NCBI RefSeq assembly: GCF_001311175.1 | Contig: NZ_BBAI01000011.1 | Coordinates: 1 to 63,315, forward strand | Reading direction: 5' to 3' | DNA: 63,315 nucleotides | Source of the DNA: Lacticaseibacillus pantheris DSM 15945 = JCM 12539 = NBRC 106106 | Lineage (GTDB): Bacteria; Bacillota; Bacilli; Lactobacillales; Lactobacillaceae | In this document: positions 25,985-36,036 of the stretch, piece after piece | How positions within the stretch are numbered: the stretch's first letter is position 1 | Layout: the number at the start of each line of letters is the position of its first letter | Position numbers and translations under genes: made by a program | Notes under the pieces: generated by a model | What the model saw: only the letters and a program-made list of their open reading frames with translations | Told to the model about the DNA's origin: nothing | Database searches by the model: none

Positions 25985-26060
25985 GCAAGCAAAGTTTATT
26001 GGTGGATGTGGCTGGTCGTACTGGCGTGGTGGTTCCGGTTGCGCGGCTGACAAGCGGGGC
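25985..26060. repeat. Family C repeat, single arm
   Basis: Contains GTGGCTGGTCGTACTGGC, GTGGTGGTTCCGGTTG and CGGCTG in the same order as the left arm at 18984. It separates the lactate oxidase and Fic genes. Confidence 0.6.
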
Positions 26061-26173
26061 GCTTGACAATGATTCTGGTATACGCGAAAGTAACGATATA
26101 AATCAAAAGTATGAAGACTACGGACGTTGTAATAATTTATGTATTGTTGTTATCGTCGAAAAGGGGGGCCGTA

Positions 26174-26959
26174 ATGGAAAATAATACCGCTTTAGCACGC
26201 TTCATCACTTCTTTAGGAAGCCTAAACAATTACGGGAGTACAGTTCTACAAACTAAGCAAGCACTTGATGCGGGCACCACTGCGCCCCTCAGGCAAAACG
26301 CTGACGATATTGCTATATTCAGTGACGCATTAAAGGGTATTGCTGCAATTAAAGCGGTCGGATTCAGTACTGCCGGTATTATCGCAATTAACAAACAATT
26401 TGATTCGCCCTCGGCTGATCAGCCACGGATGCCAGGTCATCTACGTAACTCCTATTACAATGAAGATGACCGGATTGCGATTATTCTTGGTCAGAACCAT
26501 AGACAAAGCTATATTCCGCCTGAGGTAGTGACGGCTGCTGATATTGATGGAATTGTGGGGCGTTTCAATAATTCCGGTCGGACTGAGCGTGATGCTTGGC
26601 GCGTATTTGCCGATTTGGCGGCACTGCAACCATTTCAAGATGGTAATAAACGTACTGCCCTCATTGCCGCAAACGCTGCGGCCGGAACACTTGCCAGCGG
26701 AAATTATTTAGTGCTTCCGTTCAACGATCTCGACCGAGCTGATTTTACAATTGCCTTGATGCGATACTATGTGGCTAACAATGCGGAAGAAAAATCTACT
26801 GCTTTTGAGCGTATGATGAGGTTACTGCCGAGCCCAGAAGACCGACAAAGCCAGCTGAACGAGGTGCCACCTGCTGAAGATACGGAAACAATTAACGCAC
26901 CAACGCGCCGGTATAAGCCCCAATTCAAGGGTGGTGTTAACAGCGCTAACCGGGATTAA
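26174..26959 (+). CDS. Fic/Doc-fold protein with Gln at the catalytic His position
   Basis: A Fic-domain protein of 261 residues; the family transfers AMP or other phosphate-containing groups to target proteins. The core motif reads LQPFQDGNKRTALIAAN at about residues 153-169. The NKRTA part is Doc-like, but the usual His of HPFxDGN is Gln. That may mean an inactive or altered enzyme, or a subfamily trait. SxxxE-like STAFER near residue 216 only weakly resembles the class III inhibitory motif. No antitoxin gene is adjacent. The start at 26174 follows a G-rich but weak ribosome site; 26111 is an alternative. Codon use looks more AT-rich than its neighbours. Confidence 0.78.
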   Translation: MENNTALARFITSLGSLNNYGSTVLQTKQALDAGTTAPLRQNADDIAIFSDALKGIAAIKAVGFSTAGIIAINKQFDSPSADQPRMPGHLRNSYYNEDDRIAIILGQNHRQSYIPPEVVTAADIDGIVGRFNNSGRTERDAWRVFADLAALQPFQDGNKRTALIAANAAAGTLASGNYLVLPFNDLDRADFTIALMRYYVANNAEEKSTAFERMMRLLPSPEDRQSQLNEVPPAEDTETINAPTRRYKPQFKGGVNSANRD

Positions 26960-27204
26960 ACTCTCAGGACTAGCGACAGAATGATATGCCTGGCCTGTGG
27001 CGATAGTAGCGGAGTGACGTCAATGCATGTCAGTTAAAATCTATCGTTGTAACCAAGGTGCGTGATTGTAGCAATAAAGAAACAACTGGTACTGTCTAAG
27101 CAGCAAATGCATGGGGAAGTTTGTACTAGTGTCGTCCGATCAGAAAATGTTATTGCGAAATTAGCTTGAGGCCGCAACTCACCGGCGCTGACAAGTGAAT
27201 TTGC
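26960..27204. other. Intergenic stretch upstream of the nusA operon
   Basis: No gene or repeat is recognised before the promoter at 27205. Confidence 0.5.
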
Positions 27205-27233
27205 TTGCCACTAAGCATTTCCTGTGCTAAAAT
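27205..27233 (+). promoter_or_regulatory. Promoter of the rimP-nusA-infB operon
   Basis: TTGCCA (27205-27210), 17 bases, TAAAAT (27228-27233), with an extended TGC before the -10 box. The transcript would start near 27240, just before a leader hairpin. Confidence 0.75.
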
Positions 27234-27258
27234 AATAATTGATTTTAAGACCTCGGTC

Positions 27259-27285
27259 GAGTGAGCAGCGATGCTCACTCTTTTT
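27259..27285 (+). promoter_or_regulatory. Leader terminator (attenuator) of the nusA operon
   Basis: GAGTGAGC (27259-27266) pairs perfectly with GCTCACTC (27273-27280), followed at once by five T residues. It lies between the promoter and the rimP start, so transcription of the whole operon must read through it. In Bacillus subtilis NusA is reported to control its own operon by stimulating a leader terminator; the same logic fits here by inference. Confidence 0.75.
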
Positions 27286-27320
27286 ATTGCCGGGTGTCAC
27301 GACCGAAAGGGGGCACAGTA

Positions 27321-27794
27321 ATGAGTACGGTGGTTGATACGGTGACAGCAATTGTTCAGCCGATTGTTGACCGACACAACTTTTTCCTCACCGACATTGA
27401 GTTTGTGAAGGAGGGCGCGGGTTGGTACCTGCGTGTATACATCGACAAGCAGGGTGGCATCACCCTAGATGATTGTGTGCTGGTGAACGACGAGCTGAGC
27501 GAACAGTTGGATGCAATCGAACCTGACCCAATCCCGCAGGCCTACTTCCTGGAGGTCTCAAGCCCGGGTGCAGAACGTCCGCTGAAAACGGCGGAAGACC
27601 TGACCAACGCTGTGGGTGAGTTCATCCACATCAGCCTGTTCCAAAAACAGGATGGGCAGAAGGTCTTTGAAGGTACGTTAACGGACCTCACGGATACCGA
27701 GTTAACGTTGGCTTACAAAGTCAAGGGACGGCCACGCACGGTAACCGTTGCGCGGGATAACCTGGCCAATGCACGTCTGGCCATCGAGTTCTAG
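27321..27794 (+). CDS. rimP: Ribosome maturation factor RimP
   Basis: RimP helps late 30S assembly. The intact 157-residue product has the family N-terminal alpha/beta domain with [25 protein letters not shown] and the diagnostic [20 protein letters not shown]. It ends with a C-terminal SH3-like barrel. The ATG at 27321 is chosen because AAAGGGGG lies upstream and family members begin shortly before VVDTVT. It is the first gene of the rimP-nusA-ylxR-ylxQ-infB-rbfA operon. Confidence 0.95.
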   Translation: MSTVVDTVTAIVQPIVDRHNFFLTDIEFVKEGAGWYLRVYIDKQGGITLDDCVLVNDELSEQLDAIEPDPIPQAYFLEVSSPGAERPLKTAEDLTNAVGEFIHISLFQKQDGQKVFEGTLTDLTDTELTLAYKVKGRPRTVTVARDNLANARLAIEF

Positions 27795-27811
27795 GTAAAG
27801 GAAGGATTAGC

Positions 27812-29012
27812 ATGTCAAAAGAAATGATTGAACACTCGACGCTCTGGAGACCGAAAAGGGCGTTAAGAAGGAAATCGTCATCGACGCGCTGGAAACGGCT
27901 TTGCAGACCGCATACAAGCGGAACTACAACCAGGCCCAAAACGTTGAGGTGACCTTTGACGCCAAGAAGGGCGACATCAAGGTGTACGCCGTCAAGGAAG
28001 TCACGGGTGAGGTGTTTGATTCCCGTCTAGAGGTTAGCCTGAAGGACGCCATGGCGATTAACAAGGCTTACGAAATTGGTGACCACATCAAGTTTGAGGT
28101 GACGCCAAAGGACTTCGGGCGCATTGCAGCGCAGACGGCCAAGCAGGTCATCATGCAGCGGGTCCGCGAGGCCGAGCGCGCTAACGTGTACGACGAGTAC
28201 TCTCAGTATGAGAACGAGATCATGCAGGGGACGGTTGAACGCAAAGACAACAAGTTTGTCTACGTGTCTTTGGGCAAAGTCGAGGCCGTGATGCCACGCT
28301 CCGACCAGATGCAGCGTGAAGACTACAAGATGCACGACCGCATCAAGGTCTACGTATCCAAAGTCGAGAACGCCACTAAGGTCCGCAGGTTTTCGTTAGC
28401 CGGACTAACCCCGGTATGGTGAAGCGCCTGTTTGAACAAGAGGTCCCAGAGATTTATGATGGTACTGTTGAGATTGTGGGCGTTGCCCGTGAAGCCGGTG
28501 ACCGTTCAAAGGTAGCCGTTCGTAGCACCAACGAAAACGTTGATGCCGTTGGGACCACCGTTGGCCCCCGTGGTGCCCGTGTGCAGGCCGTTGTTAACGA
28601 GCTGGCCGGCGAGAACATGGACATTGTGCAGTGGGAAGATGACGCGTCGGACTACATTGCTAACGCGTTGAACCCCGCTGAGGTTATCGCCGTGCAATTT
28701 AACGATGAGGACAACGAACGTAGTGCAACGGTCATCGTGCCTGATTACCAGCTGTCATTGGCAATTGGTAAGAAGGGTCAAAACGCCCGGTTAGCCGCAA
28801 AGTTGACTGGGTTCAAGATTGACATTAAGCCTGAGTCTGAAGTTGAATTCGTTGATGACGACGAGTTAACTGCGGAAGACGTGGCCGAAGAAACTGACGT
28901 TGCGGCGGATGACGCGGTGGCAACTGATGATGTGGCGGCAGACGTAACACCGGATGTTGATGATACTGATGACGCGGAAGCGACAGCAGACGCTACGCCA
29001 ACCGACGATTAG
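27812..29012 (+). CDS. nusA: Transcription termination/antitermination factor NusA (2 apparent frameshifts)
   Basis: NusA binds RNA polymerase and controls pausing and termination. Domains in order are an N-terminal polymerase-binding domain, an S1 domain (QGTVERKDNKFVYVSLG), and KH1 and KH2 (GARVQAVVNEL; LAIGKKGQNARLAAKLTG). They are followed by an acidic Asp/Ala-rich tail of about 50 residues. Breaks occur near 27830, early in the gene, and near 28382, where one G is missing from AAGGGTCCG. The restored product is about 400 residues, the normal Firmicutes length without extra C-terminal repeats. AAGGAAGG precedes the ATG. Confidence 0.95.
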
Positions 29013-29023
29013 GGGGTGGGCTA

Positions 29024-29322
29024 ATGAAGCCACGTAAAGTTCCCATGCGTAAAGACCTACTGACTGGCACCATGCAGCCAAAGAAGTCGATGGTGCGCAT
29101 CGTGAAGGTTGATGACCAAACCGTGGCCATCGACCCCACGGGTAAGCAGTCGGGGCGCGGTGCCTACGTTGCTTTGAACCCGGAAGCCGTCAAAGCGGCT
29201 CAGGCTAAGCACGTCATCGAGGGTGCCTTCAGCATGAAAATTGACCCGGCGTTTTATGACGAGTTATTTGCCTACGTTGACCACCAGAAGGCTCGCCAAG
29301 AGCTGTTTGGCCAGCAGGATGA
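29024..29322 (+). CDS. ylxR: YlxR/RnpM-family protein (apparent lost stop)
   Basis: A small basic protein of the YlxR (DUF448) family, reported in Bacillus to bind RNase P RNA. The N-terminus RKVPMRKDLLTG and GRGAYVALNPEAV are typical. As read, the frame runs past its expected end through bases 29319-29413, adding residues that are merely the ylxQ gene in the wrong frame. One missing base near 29318 would give a TGA at 29320-29322, overlapping the ylxQ ATG as ATGA, and a product of about 99 residues. GGGGTGGG precedes the ATG. Confidence 0.88.
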
Positions 29323-29618
29323 ACCAAGAACGAGTAACCAACATGGTGGGCTTGGCTCAGCGTGCGGGGCAACTGGTTACGGGCACGGACTTTGTGCTTG
29401 CCGCCATTGCTGATCACCGTGCGCGGTTAGTCCTACTGGGCAGTGATGCTAGTGCCAACCTCACCAAGAAGATAAATGATAAGGGTAGCTATTACGACGT
29501 ACCGGTGGCCAGTCCACTCAGCGTCGCAGAGCTCAGCGCCGCCATCGGCCACCAACGCAGTGTTGTTGCAGTGGCCGATGCGGGATTCGCCCAAGCGCTA
29601 AGTAAGCTACTGACCTAA
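29319..29618 (+). CDS. ylxQ: L7Ae-family ribosomal-like protein YlxQ
   Basis: A 99-residue RNA-binding protein of the L7Ae/L30e fold. [16 protein letters not shown] and the following [16 protein letters not shown] are characteristic. It is thought to bind kink-turn RNA; its target here is unknown. The ATG overlaps the presumed ylxR stop, and it lies 19 bases before infB, the standard position in this operon. Confidence 0.92.
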   Translation: MNQERVTNMVGLAQRAGQLVTGTDFVLAAIADHRARLVLLGSDASANLTKKINDKGSYYDVPVASPLSVAELSAAIGHQRSVVAVADAGFAQALSKLLT

Positions 29619-29637
29619 AAGATCGGAGCGTGAAGAG

Positions 29638-32421
29638 ATGGGCAAAAAGCGTATCTACGAATTTGCTAAGGAGAACAACGTCACGAGTAAAGAAGTTATT
29701 GAAGCCGCAAACAAGGCCGGCCTGACCGGTATTAAGTCCAGCATGAATTCCATTGATGATGGTGATGCTAGCAAGGTGAGTGCTGCACTGAAGGGTGCGT
29801 CCGCAACGACGGCGGCCCCAAAGGCACCAACTAGTTCTGCAGCCAGCGCAGCACCAGTTAAGGCCGCGCCCGCTAAAGAGGCACAGCCAGCTAGCGCCGC
29901 TAGTGCTGAGGCCAAAAAGCCGGGCACTAGCCACGCGCAGCACAAGAGCGCTGATGGTAAGACTTTGATTAGTCGCAGCGCTATTCGCCGCCCGGGTACG
30001 CAGAACAACCACAATGCGACCCGTAACCATAACGGCAATAACAACAGTGGCAACCGGAACCAGAGTAATGGTAACCGGAACCAGGGTAGTAACGGTAACC
30101 GTACCCAGAACGATAACCGCAACCGTAACCAAAACGGTGGTAATCGTGGTGGGAACAACGGCAATGCTACTCGTAACGACAACCGTCGTAGCGGCAACAA
30201 CAACCGCAATGACAACCGGCGCAACGATAACCGTCGCGGTAACAACAACCAGGCTTCAGCACCAATGCCACGTGTTTCGCGCGCGGCGGCGGCGGCAGCG
30301 CGTCTTCGTCAGCACCAGCAGACGGAGTTCCGTGCTACTAACGCACCGATTGGCCGCTTTGAGGAACCAAAGCCACAGCGCCCGGCTCAGCCGTCGAGTG
30401 CAGCGGCTAAGTCCGCGGCAGCTACATCACAGTCCCGTCAGGCGCTATCGGCTGCCAAGCCAGCAGCTAAGTCAGCCGCACCCGCACGTTCGGCTGCCAG
30501 CAAGCCAGCTGCGTCCACGTCGTCCCGGCCAAAGCCAACGCGTCAGCGTAACTATGGTACTGGCCGTGAGACGCCATATAAGGGCAAGCGGAAGAACAAG
30601 AAGCGCCGTCAGCAGCGGACTGAACCAAAGAAGCCAATGCCACAGCGTAAAGACCGGCCGTTACCAGAAACTTTGGTCTTCAGTGAGGGTATGAACGCGC
30701 AGGAACTGGGTAAGATCCTGCACCGTGAACCAGCTGAAATCATCAAGAAGCTCTTCATGTTGGGGATTATGGTTAACCAAAACCAGAGTCTCGACAAGGA
30801 AACCATTGAGTTGATTGCTGAAGACTACGGTATTAAGTCTGAGGAAAAGGTTGAGGAAGACATCACCGACCTGGACAAGGTCTTTGAAGCCGAAACTACT
30901 TCTACGGAAAACCTGCAGGCACGGCCACCAGTTATTACCATCATGGGTCACGTTGACCATGGTAAGACGACGCTGTTGGACAAGCTGCGTCACACGCACG
31001 TGACTGAAGACGAAGCCGGTGGGATTACCCAGCATATTGGTGCTTACCAGGTTAAGTTGAATGACCGTCTGATTACCTTCCTGGACACGCCAGGACACGC
31101 GGCCTTCACAAACATGCGTGCTCGTGGTGCCGATATCACCGACATCGTGGTGCTGGTCGTGGCTGCGGACGATGGCGTGATGCCACAAACCGTTGAAGCC
31201 ATCAACCACGCCAAGGCCGCCAACGCACCAATTATCGTGGCGGTGAACAAGATTGACAAGCCGGGTGCTAACCCGAACCGTGTAATTGAAGAATTGGCCG
31301 AATACGAACTGATTCCAGAATCATGGGGTGGCGACACCATCTTCGTCAACATTTCCGCCAAGTTCGGTAAGAACATCGACGAACTGCTGGAAATGATTCT
31401 TCTCGAAGCTGACGTGTTGGAGCTGAAGGCTAACCCTGACCAGAAGGCCGTTGGTACCGTTATCGAAGCCCGTTTGGACAAGGGCAAAGGCCCAGTTGCG
31501 ACCGTGCTGGTTCAGCAGGGTACGCTGCGTGTGGGTGACCCAATCGTTGTTGGTAACACGTACGGTCGCGTGCGTGTCATGACCAACGATCATGGTCGCC
31601 GGGTCAAGGAAGCAACGCCAAGCACGCCAGTTGAAATTACCGGTTTGAACGACGTGCCACAATCTGCCGATAAGCTGATCGTCTTTGAAGACGAAAAGAC
31701 CGCTCGTGCCGCTGGTGAAGAGCGTGCCAGCCGTGCCCTGGATAAGGAACGGCGTGCAGGCTCACACGTCACTCTGGACAACCTCTTCGAAACGATGAAG
31801 GAAGGCCAGATGAAGGAAGTTGACGTCATCATCAAGGCCGACGTTCAGGGTTCTGTTGAAGCCATTGATGGTTCGCTGAAGAAGATTGAGGTCGAGGGTG
31901 TCCGCGTTAACATCATTCACGAATCCGTGGGTGCCATTAACGAAAGCGACGTGACCCTGGCTAGTGCTTCCAACGCCATCATCATCGGGTTTAACGTGCG
32001 GCCAACCGCACAAGCCCGGGCTCAGGCCGAGCAGGAGGATGTCGACATTCGTCTGCACAGTGTCATTTACAAGGCCATCGACGAAATTGAAGCAGCCATG
32101 AAGGGCCAGCTGGATCCTGTTTACGAGGAAAAGGTGATTGGTTCCCTAACCGTCCGCGAAACCATCAAGGTCTCGAAGATTGGTACGGTTGCCGGTTGTT
32201 TGGTTGATAGTGGCCGCATTACGCGTGACTCCGGCGTACGCCTGGTTCGTGACGGTATCGTCATTTACGAAGGCAAGCTAGCGAGTCTACGTCGCTTCAA
32301 GGATGACGTCAAGGAAGTTAAGAGTGGGTTTGAATGTGGGCTCACCATCGAAAACTACAACGACGTTAAGGTTGACGACCAAATTGAAGCCTACACGATG
32401 GAGCAGGTGCCAGTTAAGTAG
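29638..32421 (+). CDS. infB: Translation initiation factor IF-2
   Basis: GTPase that brings initiator tRNA to the 30S subunit. The intact 927-residue protein has an N-terminal IF2N motif ([19 protein letters not shown]) and a long linker from about 55 to 350. A second IF2N domain and the G domain follow ([22 protein letters not shown]), then domains II to IV. The linker begins Ala/Pro/Lys-rich. Between about residues 120 and 205 it is almost pure Asn, Arg and Gly, an extreme composition but common in lactobacillar IF2. GTGAAGAG precedes the ATG. Confidence 0.97.
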   Translation: MGKKRIYEFAKENNVTSKEVIEAANKAGLTGIKSSMNSIDDGDASKVSAALKGASATTAAPKAPTSSAASAAPVKAAPAKEAQPASAASAEAKKPGTSHAQHKSADGKTLISRSAIRRPGTQNNHNATRNHNGNNNSGNRNQSNGNRNQGSNGNRTQNDNRNRNQNGGNRGGNNGNATRNDNRRSGNNNRNDNRRNDNRRGNNNQASAPMPRVSRAAAAAARLRQHQQTEFRATNAPIGRFEEPKPQRPAQPSSAAAKSAAATSQSRQALSAAKPAAKSAAPARSAASKPAASTSSRPKPTRQRNYGTGRETPYKGKRKNKKRRQQRTEPKKPMPQRKDRPLPETLVFSEGMNAQELGKILHREPAEIIKKLFMLGIMVNQNQSLDKETIELIAEDYGIKSEEKVEEDITDLDKVFEAETTSTENLQARPPVITIMGHVDHGKTTLLDKLRHTHVTEDEAGGITQHIGAYQVKLNDRLITFLDTPGHAAFTNMRARGADITDIVVLVVAADDGVMPQTVEAINHAKAANAPIIVAVNKIDKPGANPNRVIEELAEYELIPESWGGDTIFVNISAKFGKNIDELLEMILLEADVLELKANPDQKAVGTVIEARLDKGKGPVATVLVQQGTLRVGDPIVVGNTYGRVRVMTNDHGRRVKEATPSTPVEITGLNDVPQSADKLIVFEDEKTARAAGEERASRALDKERRAGSHVTLDNLFETMKEGQMKEVDVIIKADVQGSVEAIDGSLKKIEVEGVRVNIIHESVGAINESDVTLASASNAIIIGFNVRPTAQARAQAEQEDVDIRLHSVIYKAIDEIEAAMKGQLDPVYEEKVIGSLTVRETIKVSKIGTVAGCLVDSGRITRDSGVRLVRDGIVIYEGKLASLRRFKDDVKEVKSGFECGLTIENYNDVKVDDQIEAYTMEQVPVK

Positions 32422-32478
32422 TCACGCTGTGGCAATCAGCCGCAGCAAACGGTAATTACCAGTGAGGAGGCAATCATC

Positions 32479-32865
32479 ATGAAACATCGCATTGGACGCG
32501 TAGAGCAACAGATTCAGCGGGAGGTTGATGACATTCTGCTGAAGTTGGTCAACGACCCGCGTGTGGATGGGGTGACCATCACCGGTGTACAGTTAACCGG
32601 TGACCTCCAGCAGGCGACCATCTACTTTAGCGTGTTGGACGATTCACCAGCGCACGTTGAGGAAGTATTGGCGGGTCTGAACAAAGCTAAGGGCCTGATT
32701 CGGCGTGAAGTCGGTCGGCGGATCCGGTTGTTCAAGGTGCCGAGTTTGCACTTTGCTCAGGATACATCGGTTCAGTACGGTGCCCGGATTGACGAATTGT
32801 TGGCGCAGGCCAACAAGGAGGACGCCGAGACTGATGCTGAACAGGATCAAAATGAACCTAAATAG
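32479..32865 (+). CDS. rbfA: Ribosome-binding factor A
   Basis: RbfA assists 16S rRNA 5'-end maturation on the 30S particle. The 128-residue intact protein has a KH-like fold with RVEQQIQREVDDILLK at the N-terminus and VPSLHFAQDTSVQYGARID near the end, followed by an acidic tail. GGAGG precedes the ATG. In related genomes truB follows directly; here a terminator and an 8.2-kb opp/terC block separate them. Confidence 0.95.
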   Translation: MKHRIGRVEQQIQREVDDILLKLVNDPRVDGVTITGVQLTGDLQQATIYFSVLDDSPAHVEEVLAGLNKAKGLIRREVGRRIRLFKVPSLHFAQDTSVQYGARIDELLAQANKEDAETDAEQDQNEPK

Positions 32866-32907
32866 TCATTAACATTAACAAATAGTTTGTTATGCTAATG
32901 CGCGTTG

Positions 32908-32941
32908 AGCGCGGTTACCGTTATGGTGACCGCGCTTTTTC
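32908..32941 (+). terminator. Intrinsic terminator of the nusA operon
   Basis: AGCGCGGT-ACC pairs with GGT-ACCGCGCT around a short loop, then five T residues. Confidence 0.88.
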
Positions 32942-32984
32942 TGTTATTACTGTGAATATGGGTTATAAATGCACAAAAAGTCCA

Positions 32985-33013
32985 TTGAAATTTAATCGAA
33001 TTCACACTATTAT
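32985..33013 (+). promoter_or_regulatory. Promoter of the opp operon
   Basis: TTGAAA (32985-32990), 17 bases, TATTAT (33008-33013) in an AT-rich stretch, about 70 bases before oppD. Confidence 0.65.
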
Positions 33014-33082
33014 TAATAATTAAGAAGTTGTGCCGTTGGTTTTATGTTTAGGCATCAACAGAATAATGAAGGGGGTATATTC

Positions 33083-34120
33083 GTGGAAGAGAAGGATGAC
33101 GTATTACTAGATATTCAGCACCTACATACGGCCTTTCGTAACGGTGATGATTACTTTGATGCCGTGAACGACGTAAGTTTGGAGCTGCACCGCGATGAAG
33201 TACTGGCCATCGTGGGGGAATCTGGGTGTGGTAAAAGCACCCTCGCCACTAGCATTATTGGGCTCCACGATCCTCATAACACCCGCGTGACGGGTACGAT
33301 TCAGTACAACACTTACAACTTAGTCGATCTTAATGAAAAACTGTACAACCAGTTTCGGGGCAAGGACATTGGCATGATTTTCCAGGATCCGCTGGCGGCT
33401 TTGAACCCCCTAATGCGGATTTGTGACCAGATTGCCGAAACGTTGGTTTACCACACGGATATGAACAAAGACGAGCGGCAACAGCGGGTGCTTGAGTTGC
33501 TGGACCAGGTGGGCATTCCCGAACCGAAACGGGTGGCACGACAATACCCGCACGAACTATCTGGTGGTATGCGTCAGCGGGTCGTGATCGCCATTGCGAT
33601 TGCCTGCAAGCCACCGATTATCATCGCCGACGAACCGACGACCGCATTGGACGTGACGATTCAGGCACAGATTTTGGACCTCTTGGCTAACATTCAGAAG
33701 GAAAGTCACAGCGGTATTATCTTGATTACCCATGACCTGGGTGTGGTGGCCGAAGTGGCCGACCGTGTGGCAGTAATGTACGCTGGGCAAATCGTCGAAC
33801 AGGGCACCGTGGGGGATGTATTTAACCACCCGCAGCATCCGTACACGCGCAGTTTGCTGCGGTCCATGCCGCAAGCGGACTCCGAAGACGATGAATTACA
33901 CGTTATCCAGGGAACGGTGCCGGACTTGAAGCACATGCAGATTGACGGTTGTCGGTTTGCCCAACGAATTCCGTGGATACCGGCCTCTGCTCACGAAGAG
34001 CACCCCTCAATGCACGAAGTGGCACCGGGGCACCTGGTTCAATGTACGTGTTACCGCACATTCCACTTTGAAGATGACGACGTTGTTGCGGCCGGAGGTG
34101 TAGCTAATGGCACTAATTGA
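33083..34120 (+). CDS. oppD: Oligopeptide ABC transporter ATPase OppD
   Basis: One of two ATPases powering oligopeptide import. The 345-residue protein has Walker A GESGCGKST, signature LSGGM, Walker B IIIADEPTTALD and the H-loop THDLG. The C-terminal extension, with a cysteine-containing segment (GCRFAQR), is typical of the OppD/DppD family. The start is the GTG at 33083, eight bases after GAAGGGGG; an in-frame ATG at 33044 would add unrelated residues. Its end overlaps oppF by 14 bases. Intact. Confidence 0.93.
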   Translation: MEEKDDVLLDIQHLHTAFRNGDDYFDAVNDVSLELHRDEVLAIVGESGCGKSTLATSIIGLHDPHNTRVTGTIQYNTYNLVDLNEKLYNQFRGKDIGMIFQDPLAALNPLMRICDQIAETLVYHTDMNKDERQQRVLELLDQVGIPEPKRVARQYPHELSGGMRQRVVIAIAIACKPPIIIADEPTTALDVTIQAQILDLLANIQKESHSGIILITHDLGVVAEVADRVAVMYAGQIVEQGTVGDVFNHPQHPYTRSLLRSMPQADSEDDELHVIQGTVPDLKHMQIDGCRFAQRIPWIPASAHEEHPSMHEVAPGHLVQCTCYRTFHFEDDDVVAAGGVANGTN

Positions 34121-35068
34121 AATTAGGGATTTAAAGGTGCACTACCCCATCCGTTCTGGTTTCTGGAACCGGGTGACGGACCGCGTGCTGGCCGTTGATG
34201 GCATCAACTTTGACATTGAACCGGGCGAGACGTACGGCCTCATCGGTGAATCTGGCTCCGGCAAATCCACGACTGGTAAGGCAATTGTGGGGCTGGAAAA
34301 GGTGACCAGTGGGCAGATTCTGTATGAAGGTCAGGACATCACCAAGGCCCAGACCCGTCGCAATCTGCGGTACAACAAAGATGTGCAGATGATTTTTCAG
34401 GATTCACTGAGTAGCCTGAACCCGCGTAAACGAATTGCGGACATTATTGCGGAACCCATCCGTAACTTTGAAAACATGAGCGCCACCGAGGAACAGCACC
34501 GCATTAAGGAACTGCTCGACATTGTGGGGATGCCTCAGGACGCGATGTACAAGTACCCCTTTGAGTTTTCGGGCGGTCAACGTCAGCGTATCGGTGTGGC
34601 CCGAGCCGTGGCGACCAACCCGAAGCTGATCGTGGCCGACGAGCCAGTGTCCGCACTGGACCTATCCGTGCAGGCGCAGGTGCTGAACTTTATGAAGCGC
34701 ATCCAGCAGGAATACAACATCGCCTACCTGTTCATTTCACACGACCTGGGCGTTGTGCGGCACATGTGTAAGAACCTAGCATCATGCACCGCGGTCGGTT
34801 TGTTGAAATCGGTACGCGGGAGGACATTTACCGGCACCCACAACATATTTACACGAAGCGTCTGTTATCCGCCATTCCGGAGGTTAATCCCGATGAACGC
34901 GAGGCCGACCGCCAACACCGGCGGGCCGTGGAGGCGGAGTTCAAGCAGGAGGAGTCGCGTTACTACGGTGCCGACGGGCGGGTGCTGGACCTGCAACAGT
35001 TGTCCGCGACCCATTACGTTGCGCTGCCTGATGCGACTTTGGCGGCCAACAAGGGGGGCGTCGAGTAA
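34107..35068 (+). CDS. oppF: Oligopeptide ABC transporter ATPase OppF (1 apparent frameshift)
   Basis: Second ATPase of the importer, with Walker A GESGSGKST, FSGGQRQRIGVARAV and Walker B LIVADEPVSALD. The frame is lost near 34781 (after CKNLA); one added base restores IMHRGRFVEIG and a normal C-terminus ending AANKGGVE. The expected product is 320 residues. Its stop shares a base with the oppB start (TAATG). Confidence 0.93.
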
Positions 35069-36025
35069 TGTGGAAGACAATTCTCAAACGCGTCCTGGTC
35101 ATGATTCCGCAAATTTTCTTGTTGAGTGTGATTATCTTCATTCTCGCCAAGATGATGCCCGGCGATCCACTAACCGGCGCGATTACGCCGCAGACCGACC
35201 CGGCACAAATTGCCCACCTGCGCCAAGAGTACGGGCTGAACGACCCGTGGTGGATTCAGTATTGGCACTGGCTGATTAACCTATTCCACGGTGATTTGGG
35301 GCAAAGCTACTCCTACAAGCGCGCCGTGACCGGGTTGATTGGCGAACGTGCCGTTAACACCTTCTGGCTGTCACTGCTGACCCTGATCATTGTGTACGCA
35401 ATTGCCATCTTTGGGTGTGATTGCCGGTCGGTATGAAGGCTCGAAGCGCGACAAGGCGATTCAGTTGTACTCATACGTGGGACTGTCTTTACCGTCGTTC
35501 GTCTTCTTCCTGTTCGGTATTTGGCTGTTTGGCTACGTGCTGAACTGGTTCCCGACGACCGGATCCGTCTCGCTCAGCGCTAACGGCGGCCTGGCCGTCA
35601 TGCTGAGCCAGCTGCGGCACATGATTTTGCCAGCCATTTTGGCGGGTGTGCTGGGCACGTCCAGCATCATTTTGTACTTACGTTCCGGGGTGATTGACAA
35701 CACGTCCGAGGACTTTGTCCGGACGGCGCGTTCCAAAGGGGTCCCGGAAAAGGTGGTTTTCAACCGCCATATTTTGCGCAACTCCATTCTGCCGATTGCG
35801 GCGTTCATGGGTAATTCCATTACCGGACTGCTGGGTGGGTCCATCTTTGTTGAAACCATCTTCAGTTACCCCGGGATGGGCCAACTGTTCGTCAACTCGA
35901 TTGCGGGTCGTGACTATTCGGTCATTACCGCGCTCACGTTGCTGTTTGGCCTGCTGGCGCTGCTGGGTAACCTGCTCTCCGATATCATCATGAGCATCGT
36001 TGACCCACGCATTCGGATTGAATAG
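35068..36025 (+). CDS. oppB: Oligopeptide ABC transporter permease OppB (1 apparent frameshift)
   Basis: Membrane permease with about six helices, beginning MWKTILKRVLVMIPQIFLLS. It contains the EAA-like loop, here SEDFVRTARSKGVPEKVVFNRHILRN, which docks on the ATPases. Near 35412 the frame shifts by one inserted or two lost bases between YAIAI and LGVIAGRYEG. The restored product is about 318 residues. The last third contains GSIFVETIFSYPGMGQL, conserved in this family. Confidence 0.93.
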
Positions 36026-36036
36026 GAGGGGTGTTT

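Noticed and set aside
30014..30694. A long Thr/Val-rich frame and an overlapping Leu/Arg-rich minus-strand frame inside infB
   Set aside because: Both are shadows of the Asn/Arg-rich IF2 linker codons; infB itself is intact in the conserved frame.
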